Shown: positions 53,583 through 62,737 of the stretch, in pieces
How positions within the stretch are numbered: position 1 is the stretch's first letter
How the letters are laid out: each line of letters starts with the position of its first letter
The notes under the pieces: model-generated
Database searches by the model: none
What the model saw: only the letters and a program-made list of their open reading frames with translations
What the model was told of the DNA's origin: nothing
Made by a program: the position numbers and the translations under genes
DNA from: an uncultured Eubacteriales bacterium
GTDB lineage: Bacteria; Bacillota; Clostridia; Christensenellales; Aristaeellaceae
NCBI GenBank assembly: GCA_902765395.1
Contig: CACWZP010000014.1
Location: 16,555 to 80,554, forward strand
Direction of reading: 5' to 3'
DNA length: 64,000 bases

Positions 53583-54473
53583 TCACTTGATGTATTCTAT
53601 TTCGGGATTGAAGGACAGGCCCTCGAGGGTCCCGCCCAGAATCGTGCGGATGCGCTCGCCCTTGCGGTTCGGGGAGTGCCTCAGCACCCGCAGGATGTGC
53701 AGCGGCGTGCGCAGCAGGAGCCGCACAAAGCCCCGCAGTCCCTCCCGCCGGTAGATATAAACCTCGTTGCGGTAGGCCAGGCGATAGCGCTGTATGCGCT
53801 CGGGCACGTCGGTGGAGATGTTGCCGCCGTTGTTGGTGGCGCACTTGTGCACGGTGACGCTCTCGGGGATCACATAACACGGGTACTTGCGGGAGATGCG
53901 CCGGGTGTACTCCAGGTCGTCCGCCCAGATGAAGAACTCCTTTACAGGCAGGCCCACGTCCCGCACCACCTTTGAAGGTATCAGCAGCGACACGAACGTG
54001 GCCGCCCCGGCGGGAACGGCATCGCCGTACAATTCCGTGAGGTTCCCCATCTTCATGTCCCGCTGGATGTTCATGCGGCATGGGCTTCCGTCCGTCCACA
54101 GGGCCTTGCCGGAGAGCCAGCCGAAATCGCCCAGTTTCTCCCCCGCCGCCATCAGCGCCTCGAGCGCTTCAGGCTCGGGCATGGAGTCGTCGTCCATCAG
54201 CCAGACGTACCCGCAGTCGGCCTCCACGGCCTTCCTGACGCCGTACTGGAAGCCGCCCGCGCCGCCCAGGTTCCTGCCCGTGTTGTAATAGAGGATATCC
54301 CCGGATGCCGCCAGGTCGGCCAAGGACTCGCCGGTGCCGTCGGTGCTGGCGTTGTCGATCACCAGAATCGCCATGTCCTGCCAGGACTGCGCCTTCAGGC
54401 AGGCAAGGCACTCCATCAGCAGCGCCTTGCGGTTCCATGTGACCACCACGGCGGCCACGCGCGGGGCGCTCAT
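53583..54473 (-). CDS. Family 2 glycosyltransferase (galactofuranosyl/rhamnosyltransferase type)
   Basis: A 296 aa GT-A glycosyltransferase: AAVVVTWNRKALLMECL, VIDNASTDGTGESL, NLGGAGGF and the DxD-like LMDDDSMPEPEALEAL. The WxDD element is IWADDLEYTRR. This subgroup includes GlfT-like and RfbF-like transferases, and the glf gene ten bases downstream suggests UDP-galactofuranose as donor. A C-terminal basic region may bind the membrane. Overlaps the upstream glycosyltransferase by four bases. Confidence 0.9.
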   Translation of the reverse strand: MSAPRVAAVVVTWNRKALLMECLACLKAQSWQDMAILVIDNASTDGTGESLADLAASGDILYYNTGRNLGGAGGFQYGVRKAVEADCGYVWLMDDDSMPEPEALEALMAAGEKLGDFGWLSGKALWTDGSPCRMNIQRDMKMGNLTELYGDAVPAGAATFVSLLIPSKVVRDVGLPVKEFFIWADDLEYTRRISRKYPCYVIPESVTVHKCATNNGGNISTDVPERIQRYRLAYRNEVYIYRREGLRGFVRLLLRTPLHILRVLRHSPNRKGERIRTILGGTLEGLSFNPEIEYIK

Positions 54474-55225
54474 GAGAACTTGCCGAGGCCGCTGATGCCC
54501 CAGCGCAGCGTGTTGACCAGCGCGGCGGGCAGCTTCTGGCGCAGATAGCCGCGATAGAAGCTGAACTGCCTGGACACCAGCTTGAGCTTGTTGCCGGTGG
54601 TGCTGCCGGAGAGCACGCGATAGCTGGCCAGCACGTCTGGGTTGCCGTAGGCCGTGCCCGCCAGCTTCACGATGTCATACCAATAGGCGTAGTCGTCACG
54701 AATGGATCTCAACTCCTCGTGGAGCATCACCTTGCCGTGGGACGAGGCGTCGTACAGGCCCGTGAGGCAGCCGATGCGGTTCATCACCGCCATGTCCTTC
54801 AGGGTGATCCTGGGCATGCAGGCGGTGGGATGCTGGATCTCCCGGGAGTTTTCGTCGATGTGCCGATAGGAGCAGCACACGCAGGCGGCGTTCTTTTCCC
54901 GCATAAAGGCCAGCTGGCGCTCCAGGAAATCCGCGTCCCAGACATCGTCTGCGTCCAGAAGGGCGATATACCGCCCCCTTGCGCGGCGCATGCCGTTGTT
55001 GCGGGCAGCGGCTGTCCCGGCGTTGGCCTGGCGGTACAGCTGGATGCGGCCGTCCTTCGCTGCGTATTCAGACGCAACGCGGGCGGTGCCGTCGGTGGAA
55101 CCGTCGTCCACGATCAGCATCTCCCAGTTGGCATAGGTCTGCCCCAGCACCGATTCGATCGTCTCGCCGAGGAATCGTTCGCCATTGTAGCAAGGCGTGA
55201 TGATGGATACCATACCCTCGATCAC
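54470..55225 (-). CDS. Family 2 glycosyltransferase
   Basis: A 251 aa GT-A glycosyltransferase with VSIITPCYNGERFL, VDDGSTDGTARVA, NAGTAAARNNGM and LLDADDVWD as the metal-binding DxD. The start is probably the GTG at 55225, which follows AAGGGG; the ATG four codons later has GAGGG too close to use. First gene of a three-gene unit with a second glycosyltransferase and glf, likely for a surface glycan. Donor and acceptor are unknown. Confidence 0.9.
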   Translation of the reverse strand: MIEGMVSIITPCYNGERFLGETIESVLGQTYANWEMLIVDDGSTDGTARVASEYAAKDGRIQLYRQANAGTAAARNNGMRRARGRYIALLDADDVWDADFLERQLAFMREKNAACVCCSYRHIDENSREIQHPTACMPRITLKDMAVMNRIGCLTGLYDASSHGKVMLHEELRSIRDDYAYWYDIVKLAGTAYGNPDVLASYRVLSGSTTGNKLKLVSRQFSFYRGYLRQKLPAALVNTLRWGISGLGKFS

Positions 55226-55285
55226 GAAAGCCGCCCCTTTGCAAGCGCCGGATGTGGCGCAAAAATAGCGCAATTTACATCTTTA

Positions 55286-55314
55286 ATCGTATCATGGATG
55301 GGTATAAAAGTCAA
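55286..55314 (-). promoter_or_regulatory. Promoter of the glycosyltransferase-glf operon
   Basis: TTGACT (55314-55309), 17-base spacer, TACGAT (55291-55286) on the minus strand. Confidence 0.65.
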
Positions 55315-55320
55315 GAATAA

Positions 55321-55510
55321 GGCCGCTGAAAAAGCCCGCAAGTCAAGGAAGGACAGCCTGCCAATGAGGGCGCTTACACAGACGTAAGTAACCGGAATTG
55401 GCAGGCTGTCCTGACGCAGGAAGCAGAAATTCCCTCCGCGCAAGCGGTTTTCGGGGGATTTCTGCGTTTGCAGGCTTTGTCAGCGGTCTGAGGCCGCGCA
55501 AGCGCGGCCT
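55321..55510. repeat. Nested inverted-repeat element with cloverleaf-like fold
   Basis: Outer arms 55321-55341 and 55468-55488 pair at 18 of 21 positions. Inside lie hairpin A (perfect 15-bp stem, 55351-55365 with 55397-55411, with an inner CTTAC/GTAAG stem) and hairpin B (GCAGAAAT/ATTTCTGC, 55423-55430 with 55458-55465, enclosing CCGC-GCAA-GCGG with a GNRA-type loop). A fourth hairpin AGGCCGCG-CAAG-CGCGGCCT follows at 55491-55510. It lies between the FGGY kinase and the glycosyltransferase operon and has no plausible reading frame. Confidence 0.75.
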
Positions 55511-55524
55511 TTGATGCTTTGTGT

Positions 55525-57129
55525 TTACATCTTCACGCACTCCACGGCGGCCTTCTCGATGGGCAGGCCGGCGCTGTAGCACTGGATATAGGCGTCGAAG
55601 CTGGCCACGTCGCCAGCGTCGGGCTTCATGACCTCGCCCAGCTTGCCCGCGAAGATGCGGTTGCCCAGATAGGCCTCCAGGGTCTCCCCTTCCGCCTTGT
55701 CGGCCATGTAGCCCGCCAGCAGCGCGATGCCCCAGGCGCCGCCCTCGCCGGCGGTCTCCATCACGGCCACGGGCGCGTTCAGCGCCGCCGCCATGATCCT
55801 CTGGCCCACGCCCTTGGTCTTGAACAGGCCGCCGTGGCCCAGTATCTGGTCCACTTTCACGCTCTCCTCGTCGATGAGGATGTTCATGCCGATCTTCAGC
55901 GTGGCCAGCGCGGCATACAGGTGGGTGCACATGAAGTTGGCCAGGGTGAAGCGGCTGTCGGGCGTGCGGACGAACAGGGGCCGGCCCTCTTCAAAGCCGG
56001 TGATGCTCTCGCCGGAGAAGTAGTTGTAGGCCAGCAGGCCGCCCAGGTCGGCGTCGGCCTCCAGCGCCTTGCGGTACAGCGTGCCGAACAGCTCGTTGGC
56101 GTCGGGATGGATGCCCATGGCCTCCGCGAACTCGCCGAACAGCTTCACCCAGGCGTTCAGGTCGCTGGTGCAGTTGTTGCAGTGCACCATGGCCACGGGC
56201 TTGCCGGAGGGCGTGGTGACCATGTCGATTTCCGGGTGCACCTTCTTCAGCGCCTCGTCCAGCACGATCATGGCGAACACGGAGGTGCCCGCGCTGACGT
56301 TGCCGGTGCGCACGGTCACGCTGTTGGTGGCCGCCATGCCGGTGCCGGCGTCGCCCTCGGGCGGGCACAGCGGCGCGCCCGCCTCCAGCTGGCCGCTGAC
56401 GTCCAGCAGCTTCGCACCCTGCTCGGTGAGCGTGCCGGCGTTCTCGCCCGCCACCAGCACCTTCGGCAGGATGTCGCGCAGCTTCCAGGCATAGCCCTTG
56501 TCCGCGATCAGTGCGTCGAAGCTGTCCACCATGCCGGCATCGTAGTCGTTGACGTTGCTGTCGATGGGGAACATGCCGGAGGCCTCGCCCACGCCGACCA
56601 CCTTTTCGCCGGTCAGCTGCCAGTGGACGTAGCCCGCCAGGGTGGTCAGGAAGCGGATCTGGGGCACGTGCTCCTCGCCGTTGAGGATCGCCTGGTACAG
56701 GTGGGCGATGCTCCAGCGCTGGGGAATGTTGAAGTTCAGCCGCTCGGTCAGGGCCTCCGCCGCGGGGCCGGTGATGGTGTTGCGCCAGGTGCGGAAGGGC
56801 ACCAGCTGGTTGCCGTCGCCGTCGAAGGGGATGTAGCCGTGCATCATGGCGCTGAAGCCGATGGCAGCCAGCTTTTTGACGGTGGTGCCGTACTGGGCCT
56901 TCACGTCGTCCAGCAGTTTGGCGTAGCAGTCCTGCAGGCCCGCCCAGGCGTCCTTCAGGTCATAGGTCCAGATGTTGTTCAACAGCTGGTTCTCCCAGTC
57001 GTGGGCGCCCTGGGCGATGGGGTTGCCCGCCGGGTCGGTCAGCACTGCCTTGATGCGGGTCGAGCCAAATTCCACGCCGAGGCGGGCTTTGCCGGCTTCG
57101 ATGATCGTGCGGATGTCCTTCGTGCTCAT
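55525..57129 (-). CDS. FGGY-family carbohydrate kinase (xylulokinase/ribulokinase-like)
   Basis: A 534 aa sugar kinase of the FGGY/hexokinase fold. The N-terminal phosphate loop is [16 protein letters not shown], followed by [10 protein letters not shown], and the C-terminal half has [13 protein letters not shown] and [18 protein letters not shown]. The substrate, perhaps a pentulose, cannot be told from sequence alone. AGGAGG precedes the ATG. It is 19 bases after the iron alcohol dehydrogenase, so the pair may process the same sugar or polyol. Confidence 0.88.
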   Translation of the reverse strand: MSTKDIRTIIEAGKARLGVEFGSTRIKAVLTDPAGNPIAQGAHDWENQLLNNIWTYDLKDAWAGLQDCYAKLLDDVKAQYGTTVKKLAAIGFSAMMHGYIPFDGDGNQLVPFRTWRNTITGPAAEALTERLNFNIPQRWSIAHLYQAILNGEEHVPQIRFLTTLAGYVHWQLTGEKVVGVGEASGMFPIDSNVNDYDAGMVDSFDALIADKGYAWKLRDILPKVLVAGENAGTLTEQGAKLLDVSGQLEAGAPLCPPEGDAGTGMAATNSVTVRTGNVSAGTSVFAMIVLDEALKKVHPEIDMVTTPSGKPVAMVHCNNCTSDLNAWVKLFGEFAEAMGIHPDANELFGTLYRKALEADADLGGLLAYNYFSGESITGFEEGRPLFVRTPDSRFTLANFMCTHLYAALATLKIGMNILIDEESVKVDQILGHGGLFKTKGVGQRIMAAALNAPVAVMETAGEGGAWGIALLAGYMADKAEGETLEAYLGNRIFAGKLGEVMKPDAGDVASFDAYIQCYSAGLPIEKAAVECVKM

Positions 57130-57148
57130 GGTGTCTGCCTCCTGTCAT

Positions 57149-58327
57149 TTATCTGTCTGCGATGCGCAGAATCGATTCGATGTCAGCCGGGGTCATGGGA
57201 AACACGCCGCCGGTGGTGCCGTCGGGGTTGGTCTTCTTCGTGTGGGCGGCGAGGGCGGGGATGTCGGCGTTTTCGATGCCAAGCTCCCCGAGGGTCAGCG
57301 GCATGCCGATCTCCCGGAGGAACGCCTCGTGGGCCTCGATGCCCGCAAGCGCCGTCTCCTCCGGATGCTCAAAGTTCATCCCGCAGCCGTACACCCGCAC
57401 GGCAAACTGGGCAAAGCGCATGACGTTCTTCTGATAATGATAGCGCATCCACGCCGGGAACACCACCGCCAGCCCCGCGCCGTGGGCCACGTCGTAGACG
57501 GCTGACAGCTCGTGCTCGATCTGGTGGCTGCCCCAGTCCTGTTTGCGCCCCACGCCCAGGGTGTCGTTGTGAGCCACGGTGCTGGCCCACATCAGCTGGG
57601 CCTGGGCCTCGTAGTCGTCGGGGTGCTTGACCGCAACGCGGGCCGCGCGGATGACGGCGGCCATGGCGCCCTCAGCCATGCGGTCGATTATGTCCACGTC
57701 GGGCGTGTCGGTGAAATAGCGCTCCATGATGTGGGCCAGTATGTCCGTGGCACCGCTGGCGATCTGGTAGGGCGGCAGCGTCATGGCCAGCTCCGGATTC
57801 ATGATGGCGAACCTGCACCGGTTCAGCTCCGTGCGCACGCCCCGCTTGGTCTTCGTGGCCTCCTGGGTGATCACGCAGCTGTTGGAGGATTCGCTGCCCG
57901 CGGCGGCCATGGTCAGCACCGCGCCAACGGGAAGGGAGTTTTGAGGCTTGGCCCTGCCGCAGAAGAAGTCCCAGAAGTCGCCGTCGTAGCGCACGCCGTG
58001 GGCGATGGCCTTGGAGGAATCGATGGACGAGCCGCCGCCGACGGCGAGGACGAAGTCCACATTCTCCTTCCGGGCGAGTTCGATGCCCCTGTAAACCAGG
58101 GTGTCCCGGGGATTGGGCTGCGCGCCGCCCAGGGTGACGTACTCGATCCCGGCGTCCTCCAGCGACTTTTGCACCCGCCCGATCAATCCGGAGCGCACGG
58201 CGGAACCGCCGCCATAGTGGATCAGGACCCTGGTGCCGCCGAAATCGCGCACCTGCTGGCCTGCCTGGTTTTCCGCGCCGCGCCCGAACACGAACCGCGT
58301 GGGCACGCAATGGGTGAAATTCTGCAT
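57149..58327 (-). CDS. Iron-containing alcohol dehydrogenase (BDH type)
   Basis: NAD(P)H-dependent group III alcohol dehydrogenase, 392 aa, closest in pattern to butanol dehydrogenases. The nucleotide site is AVGGGSSIDSSKAIA. Metal ligands are the D and H in GATDILAHIMERYF and the two histidines in GSHQIEHELSAVYDVAHGAG. Segments TMAAAGSESSNSCVI and VFPAWMRYHY are family-typical. In an anaerobe it would reduce an aldehyde in fermentation. It is between the cdaAR-linked genes and the FGGY kinase. Confidence 0.93.
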   Translation of the reverse strand: MQNFTHCVPTRFVFGRGAENQAGQQVRDFGGTRVLIHYGGGSAVRSGLIGRVQKSLEDAGIEYVTLGGAQPNPRDTLVYRGIELARKENVDFVLAVGGGSSIDSSKAIAHGVRYDGDFWDFFCGRAKPQNSLPVGAVLTMAAAGSESSNSCVITQEATKTKRGVRTELNRCRFAIMNPELAMTLPPYQIASGATDILAHIMERYFTDTPDVDIIDRMAEGAMAAVIRAARVAVKHPDDYEAQAQLMWASTVAHNDTLGVGRKQDWGSHQIEHELSAVYDVAHGAGLAVVFPAWMRYHYQKNVMRFAQFAVRVYGCGMNFEHPEETALAGIEAHEAFLREIGMPLTLGELGIENADIPALAAHTKKTNPDGTTGGVFPMTPADIESILRIADR

Positions 58328-58331
58328 GGGA

Positions 58332-59000
58332 TCACCTCTTGCCCTTCTTTTTCTCGCTGAACTCGTCGGCCACAGGCAGGTTGGATACGTTGAACACCTC
58401 GTCCTCGTACCGGTCGGAGACCTCCGGCTTGTTCAGCTTGCCCTCAAAGATGCTGTCCGGCTCGTAATCGCTGCGCTTGGGCGCCTTCTCCGCGCGCTGG
58501 ACGGCGGACGGGCCTTCCTTGCGGTCCACGTGCCGCTCCACCTTCGCGCTGCGCCGGCGGCCGGGCTCCGGCTTTGCGGGCCGCTTGCCGTTCTTCACCA
58601 CGGCGCCGCGGGGCCGTTCATCCTTGCGGCGGCGCACGACGGTGCTGGCGACCACGTAATCATGCTCGTCCCAGTTGCCGCTGAGGTTGCGCTCCCAGTC
58701 GGGGGCCTTGTCCATGTCGGCGCTGGCGAAAAATTTCTCGTCGTTGACGATCACGCGCTCCTTGCGGAACCAGACCCAGTAGGGCCGCCAGCGGATCAGC
58801 CACACGAGCCGGTCCACCACCACGCCCAGCACCAGGAAGAAGATCAGCAGCTTGAGCCAGTTCTGCGACAGCCACACCAGGGGCGAGCCCGCCGCGCTGC
58901 CGGCCAGGTTGAAGAGCCTCAGCACCCAGTTGGCCAGGCCCTTGAGCCAGCCCAGCATCAGGTCCACGAAGGCATTGGAGTAATTGCTAATGGTGGTCAT
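58332..59000 (-). CDS. Membrane protein of unknown function linked to cdaAR
   Basis: A 222 aa protein with one clear membrane helix (about residues 48-69, LKLLIFFLVLGVVVD and following) preceded by an amphipathic segment. The cytoplasmic-looking C-terminal part of about 150 residues is rich in Arg/Lys/Asp/Glu and probably disordered, ending in SEKKKGKR. It lies 17 bases after cdaR, where glmM is usual in Firmicutes. No family recognised. Confidence 0.75.
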   Translation of the reverse strand: MTTISNYSNAFVDLMLGWLKGLANWVLRLFNLAGSAAGSPLVWLSQNWLKLLIFFLVLGVVVDRLVWLIRWRPYWVWFRKERVIVNDEKFFASADMDKAPDWERNLSGNWDEHDYVVASTVVRRRKDERPRGAVVKNGKRPAKPEPGRRRSAKVERHVDRKEGPSAVQRAEKAPKRSDYEPDSIFEGKLNKPEVSDRYEDEVFNVSNLPVADEFSEKKKGKR

Positions 59001-59017
59001 TTATTTGGATGAGCCTC

Positions 59018-60346
59018 CTACTCGGCGACGTCTGCCTCCTCTGTGCTGACGTCCGTCAGCGTCACGGAGACCGCCTCGCTCTCAAAGGTCACGTCGGGAT
59101 AGCGGTCGTTGTCCACCGTCGGGCCCAGCAGGTAATAGCCCGCGCCATAGCCCTCCAGATCCAGGTTCACGGTCATGCCGCTCTGCTGCAGGGCCTCCAC
59201 GGCGCTCTTGGGCCCGGTGGCGTACACGCCCAGCGGCTCGTAGCTGGCCACCAGGTTGTCGGCGGTGTTGCTGAACACCACCCTCACATCGTCCACGAAG
59301 CCGGTGATCGTCTCCTCGACGATGTTCACGTTCACGTAAACCTGCTCGCTGGAGATGTTCTTGAAGTCGGAAAGCTGGGAGACCGCCGCCCGGGCGGAGA
59401 AGCTCTGGCTGACGCCGTTGACGGGCACCGGATCCACCATCAGCTGCGTCAGGCTGTCCAGCAGGTCCTGGTCTGCGGCCACGATGGCGCTCTCGGGCTG
59501 CACGGTGACGGAGTCCACCACATAGCCCCTTGCGGGCGTGCCGGTGACCAGGCTGGCAGGGTCGGTGGCGAAGGGGATCTCCCGGCAGGGATAGATGTCG
59601 ATGCTCACGGAGATGGACGAAGTGGAGCGGTTCAGCATGGTCTGGGGGATCACGTTCCCCTCCTGGTCCAGCAGCTCAAAGGGCAGCACCTTCACGGTGG
59701 AATTCTCCATGCCGGTCACGTCCACGCTCACCCGGGCGGAGGCGATGCTCTGCACCACGGAGGCGGCGCCGGAGACCGTCACCGACGAGGGGTTTACCCG
59801 GCTGACGTTGTACCAGTAGCCGCTCATCTGGCCGCTGATGTCGGGATTGACGGTGACGTTGCGGGAATCCAGGTTCTCGAAGGTCAGCGTCAGCGACTGG
59901 GGCGATATGCTGCGCACGCGGCCATAGGTGCTGCTGGCGCGCAGGGACACCTCCTGGGTGCCCGCGGCGCGCACGTTGGCAAGGTCCAGGGACACCTGGA
60001 TGTTGTCGGAGGACACGCGGCTGTAATCCGCCTGGGGCGCCTCCACCGTCACGGCCAGGCCGGACAGGGCGGTGCTGGGATCCTCGGTCATGGCCAGCTG
60101 GTTGTTGGTCAGCACCGACTGGCCGGACACGTTGCCCGTGAGGCCGTAGATGGTCTTCATGCGCGTGATGCTGGTGTTGGTGGTGATGACGTAGTTCCAC
60201 AGCAGTATGGCCAGCAGCAGCGACAGCAGCTTGTAGCCCAGGTTGTTGGACAACGAACCGATGATCCAGCGGATGGGCCGGGGCAGTTTTTTGTATTTTT
60301 CGCTTTTGAGCATGCGCTCGCGCAGCGCGGACAGTTTATTCTTCAT
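59018..60346 (-). CDS. cdaR: CdaR, YbbR-domain regulator of diadenylate cyclase
   Basis: Membrane-anchored extracytoplasmic protein that modulates CdaA. The 442 aa protein has a short cytoplasmic N-terminus, one membrane helix (about residues 38-55, LLSLLLAILLWNYVITT) and a chain of YbbR beta-domains, visible as repeated VTVEAPQADYSRV, VTVSGAASVVQSI and VTVQPESAIVAAD-type segments. It overlaps cdaA by 11 bases, the conserved gene pair. Confidence 0.93.
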   Translation of the reverse strand: MKNKLSALRERMLKSEKYKKLPRPIRWIIGSLSNNLGYKLLSLLLAILLWNYVITTNTSITRMKTIYGLTGNVSGQSVLTNNQLAMTEDPSTALSGLAVTVEAPQADYSRVSSDNIQVSLDLANVRAAGTQEVSLRASSTYGRVRSISPQSLTLTFENLDSRNVTVNPDISGQMSGYWYNVSRVNPSSVTVSGAASVVQSIASARVSVDVTGMENSTVKVLPFELLDQEGNVIPQTMLNRSTSSISVSIDIYPCREIPFATDPASLVTGTPARGYVVDSVTVQPESAIVAADQDLLDSLTQLMVDPVPVNGVSQSFSARAAVSQLSDFKNISSEQVYVNVNIVEETITGFVDDVRVVFSNTADNLVASYEPLGVYATGPKSAVEALQQSGMTVNLDLEGYGAGYYLLGPTVDNDRYPDVTFESEAVSVTLTDVSTEEADVAE

Positions 60347-61214
60347 CTTCCCGCTCCTCCTTGCGCCGCGTTCCCAGCCAGGAATACATGTTGCGCTCCG
60401 GCGTGAACAGCTCGGTCAGCAGGATGGTCAGCGACCGGGTGTCCAGATGGCGGGTCAGCCGGCCCTCCCGCGCCATGGAGATGATGCCCGTCTCCTCGGA
60501 GACGATCAGCGTCACGGCGTCGGTGGTCTCGGTGATGCCGATGCCGGCGCGGTGGCGGGTGCCCAGGTCCTTGCTGATGCCCGGATCCTCGGACAGCGGC
60601 AGGATGCAGGCTGCGGCGTTGATGCGCCGGTCGCGGATGATCATCGCGCCGTCGTGCAGGGGCGTGTTGGGCTCGAATATGTTCTCGATCAGCGCGGCAG
60701 AGATCTCCGCGTCCACCCGGGTGCCGGATACGATCACGTCCTCCAGGCCCGTCTGGCGCTCCACGACGATCAGCGCGCCGATGCGCTTTCTGGACATATC
60801 GTTCATGGCCTTGACGATCTCCTGCACCGGGCGCTCCAGCTGCTCCTCCTCCGTCTTGCCCGCGCCGGTGCCGAACACGCGGCGCATGAATTTCGACCGG
60901 CCCAGCTGGTCAAGGCCGCGCCGGAACTCCGGCTGGAACAGGATCACCAGCACCACCAGTCCCATGCTGATCAGCTGGTTCAACAGCCATGAAACCGCGT
61001 TGAAGCGCAGAAGGCTCGAAAGCCCAGCCATCACCAGCACCACGGCGATGCCCTTGAACAGCGAGTTGGAGCGGGTGTGGATCACGAGCTTTATAATATG
61101 ATATATCAAGACGGCGAGAATCGCCACGTCCACCACATTGTGCCAGTCCGGGTGCACAAACAGATTGGTAAACAGCGCGCCAATGCTGTTGAAAAAATCC
61201 CGCAGCTGCGACAT
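60336..61214 (-). CDS. cdaA: Diadenylate cyclase CdaA
   Basis: Makes c-di-AMP from two ATP. 292 aa from the ATG at 61214, eight bases after GGGGAGG; a GTG at 61223 overlaps the ribosome site. Three membrane helices lie in residues about 30-100, then the DAC domain with PLHDGAMII and the RHR motif in GTRHRAGIGITE. First gene of cdaA-cdaR-membrane protein. KtrA, a known c-di-AMP target class, is encoded in the same window. Confidence 0.96.
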   Translation of the reverse strand: MSQLRDFFNSIGALFTNLFVHPDWHNVVDVAILAVLIYHIIKLVIHTRSNSLFKGIAVVLVMAGLSSLLRFNAVSWLLNQLISMGLVVLVILFQPEFRRGLDQLGRSKFMRRVFGTGAGKTEEEQLERPVQEIVKAMNDMSRKRIGALIVVERQTGLEDVIVSGTRVDAEISAALIENIFEPNTPLHDGAMIIRDRRINAAACILPLSEDPGISKDLGTRHRAGIGITETTDAVTLIVSEETGIISMAREGRLTRHLDTRSLTILLTELFTPERNMYSWLGTRRKEEREDEE

Positions 61215-61256
61215 GGCTGCCACCTCCCCTGTAATAAATCATGCTATACCAAATCT

Positions 61257-61285
61257 ATTATAATACAAAACGGCACAAATGCCAA
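61257..61285 (-). promoter_or_regulatory. Sigma-A promoter of cdaA-cdaR
   Basis: TTGGCA (61285-61280), 17-base spacer, TATAAT (61262-61257) on the minus strand. Confidence 0.78.
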
Positions 61286-61467
61286 CTTGCTTTTGAAAAA
61301 CAGAATGCGAAAAAAATGTGGCAGAATGACAGCATTTGGGTTGCGCCAGGAGCGCTCCCGGCCGCCCGGAGGCCTGTATTGTCAAATTGCTGTAAGGAGG
61401 GCGCCTAAATTTGGATGGGGTGACAAAGCGCCACAATGCGGGGCCATGTTTTTGTGAAATCAATCAA
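61286..61467. other. Divergent intergenic segment with no recognised gene
   Basis: The middle of the 317-base gap between cdaA and the ATPase gene. It holds a GGAGCGCTCC palindrome near 61351 and an AGGAGGGCG-like site, but the short reading frames are not convincing and I see no RNA motif. Confidence 0.5.
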
Positions 61468-61496
61468 TTCACAATTCCATCAGTTTCTGTTATAAT
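61468..61496 (+). promoter_or_regulatory. Sigma-A promoter of the MsmX/UgpC-like ATPase gene
   Basis: TTCACA (61468-61473), 17-base spacer, TATAAT (61491-61496) with extended TGT. Confidence 0.8.
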
Positions 61497-61531
61497 ATCT
61501 ACATTGAAATTTATTGAGGAGGGTAACCATT

Positions 61532-62653
61532 ATGGCAAGTTTGTCTCTTCGTGGCATTTACAAGATCTATCCTGGCGACGTCGTCGCGGTCAGCGATTTC
61601 AACCTTGAAATCGAAGACAAGGAATTCATCATCCTGGTCGGTCCGTCCGGCTGCGGCAAGTCCACTACCCTGCGCATGGTCGCCGGTCTGGAGGACATCT
61701 CCAAGGGCGAGCTGTACATCGACGACAAGCTGGTCAACCATATTCCCCCGAAGGATCGCGACATCGCCATGGTGTTCCAGAGCTACGCTCTGTATCCCCA
61801 CATGACCGTTTACAACAACATGGCCTTCGGCCTGAAGCTGCGCAAGATGCCCAAGGCGGACATCGACCGTCGCGTGAAGGAAGCCGCCGCCATCCTGGGC
61901 ATCGAAGCCCTGCTGAACCGCAAGCCCGCCGCTCTGTCCGGTGGTCAGCGCCAGCGTGTTGCCCTGGGCCGCGCCATCGTGCGTGAACCCAAGGTCTTCC
62001 TGATGGACGAGCCTCTGTCCAACCTGGACGCCAAGCTGCGCGTGCAGATGCGTTCCGAGATCACCAAGCTGCACAAGAAGCTGCAGACCACCTTCATCTA
62101 TGTTACCCACGACCAGACCGAGGCCATGACGATGGGCTCCCGCATCGTGGTCATGAAGGACGGCTACATCCAGCAGGTCGACTCCCCGCAGAACCTGTAT
62201 GACTATCCCGCCAACCTGTTCGTCGCCGGCTTCATCGGCATGCCGCAGATGAACATCTTCCGCGTGAAGCTGGAGAAGCGCCAGGACGGCGTCTGGGCCG
62301 TGTTCGGCAACAACGCCATCAAGGTGCCCGAGGGCAAGGTTCAGCGCATGACCGGCGACTACATCGGCAAGGAAGTGTTCATGGGCATCCGTCCCGAGAA
62401 CATCTCCGACGACGCCGTGTTCACCTCCACCTATCCCGATGCCTGCATCGACGTGGACGTGGAAATCATCGAGCTGATGGGCTCTGAGACCTATCTGTAC
62501 ATGACCACCTCCGGCAAGGACGAGAACTTCATCGCCCGCGTTGACCCCCGCACCACTTCCCGCGGCGGCGACAAGATCAAGGTCGGCCTGGATGTCAATC
62601 GCCTCCACTTCTTCGATGTGGAAACCGAGAAGACCATCCTCTCCCGCGACTAA
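61532..62653 (+). CDS. Carbohydrate ABC transporter ATP-binding protein (MsmX/UgpC/MalK type)
   Basis: A 373 aa ATPase that energises sugar importers. It has Walker A GPSGCGKST, signature LSGGQRQR, Walker B VFLMDEPLSNLDA and the C-terminal OBD/TOBE region (FIGMPQMNIF, MGIRPENISDD) of the MalK group. GAGGAGGG precedes the ATG. It stands alone without permease or binding-protein genes, like MsmX of Bacillus, which serves several sugar transporters; that sharing is inferred. Codon use is noticeably richer in T-ending codons (GTT, CGT) than its neighbours, typical of high expression. Confidence 0.93.
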   Translation: MASLSLRGIYKIYPGDVVAVSDFNLEIEDKEFIILVGPSGCGKSTTLRMVAGLEDISKGELYIDDKLVNHIPPKDRDIAMVFQSYALYPHMTVYNNMAFGLKLRKMPKADIDRRVKEAAAILGIEALLNRKPAALSGGQRQRVALGRAIVREPKVFLMDEPLSNLDAKLRVQMRSEITKLHKKLQTTFIYVTHDQTEAMTMGSRIVVMKDGYIQQVDSPQNLYDYPANLFVAGFIGMPQMNIFRVKLEKRQDGVWAVFGNNAIKVPEGKVQRMTGDYIGKEVFMGIRPENISDDAVFTSTYPDACIDVDVEIIELMGSETYLYMTTSGKDENFIARVDPRTTSRGGDKIKVGLDVNRLHFFDVETEKTILSRD

Positions 62654-62666
62654 GGCCATCGTAAAC

Positions 62667-62696
62667 AGCGCCCCGTCCGAAAGGACGGGGCGCTTT
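62667..62696 (+). terminator. Terminator of the ATPase gene
   Basis: Twelve-base stem AGCGCCCCGTCC/GGACGGGGCGCT with a GAAA loop and a short TTTGT tail, 14 bases after the stop. Confidence 0.78.
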
Positions 62697-62737
62697 GTAT
62701 GGGTGAAACATCGTCTTCACATTTCGAAAACAATAGA

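Noticed and set aside
61411-61608. Small open frame before the MsmX/UgpC-like gene
   Set aside because: It spans the promoter and overlaps the ATPase gene in another frame; no family resemblance.
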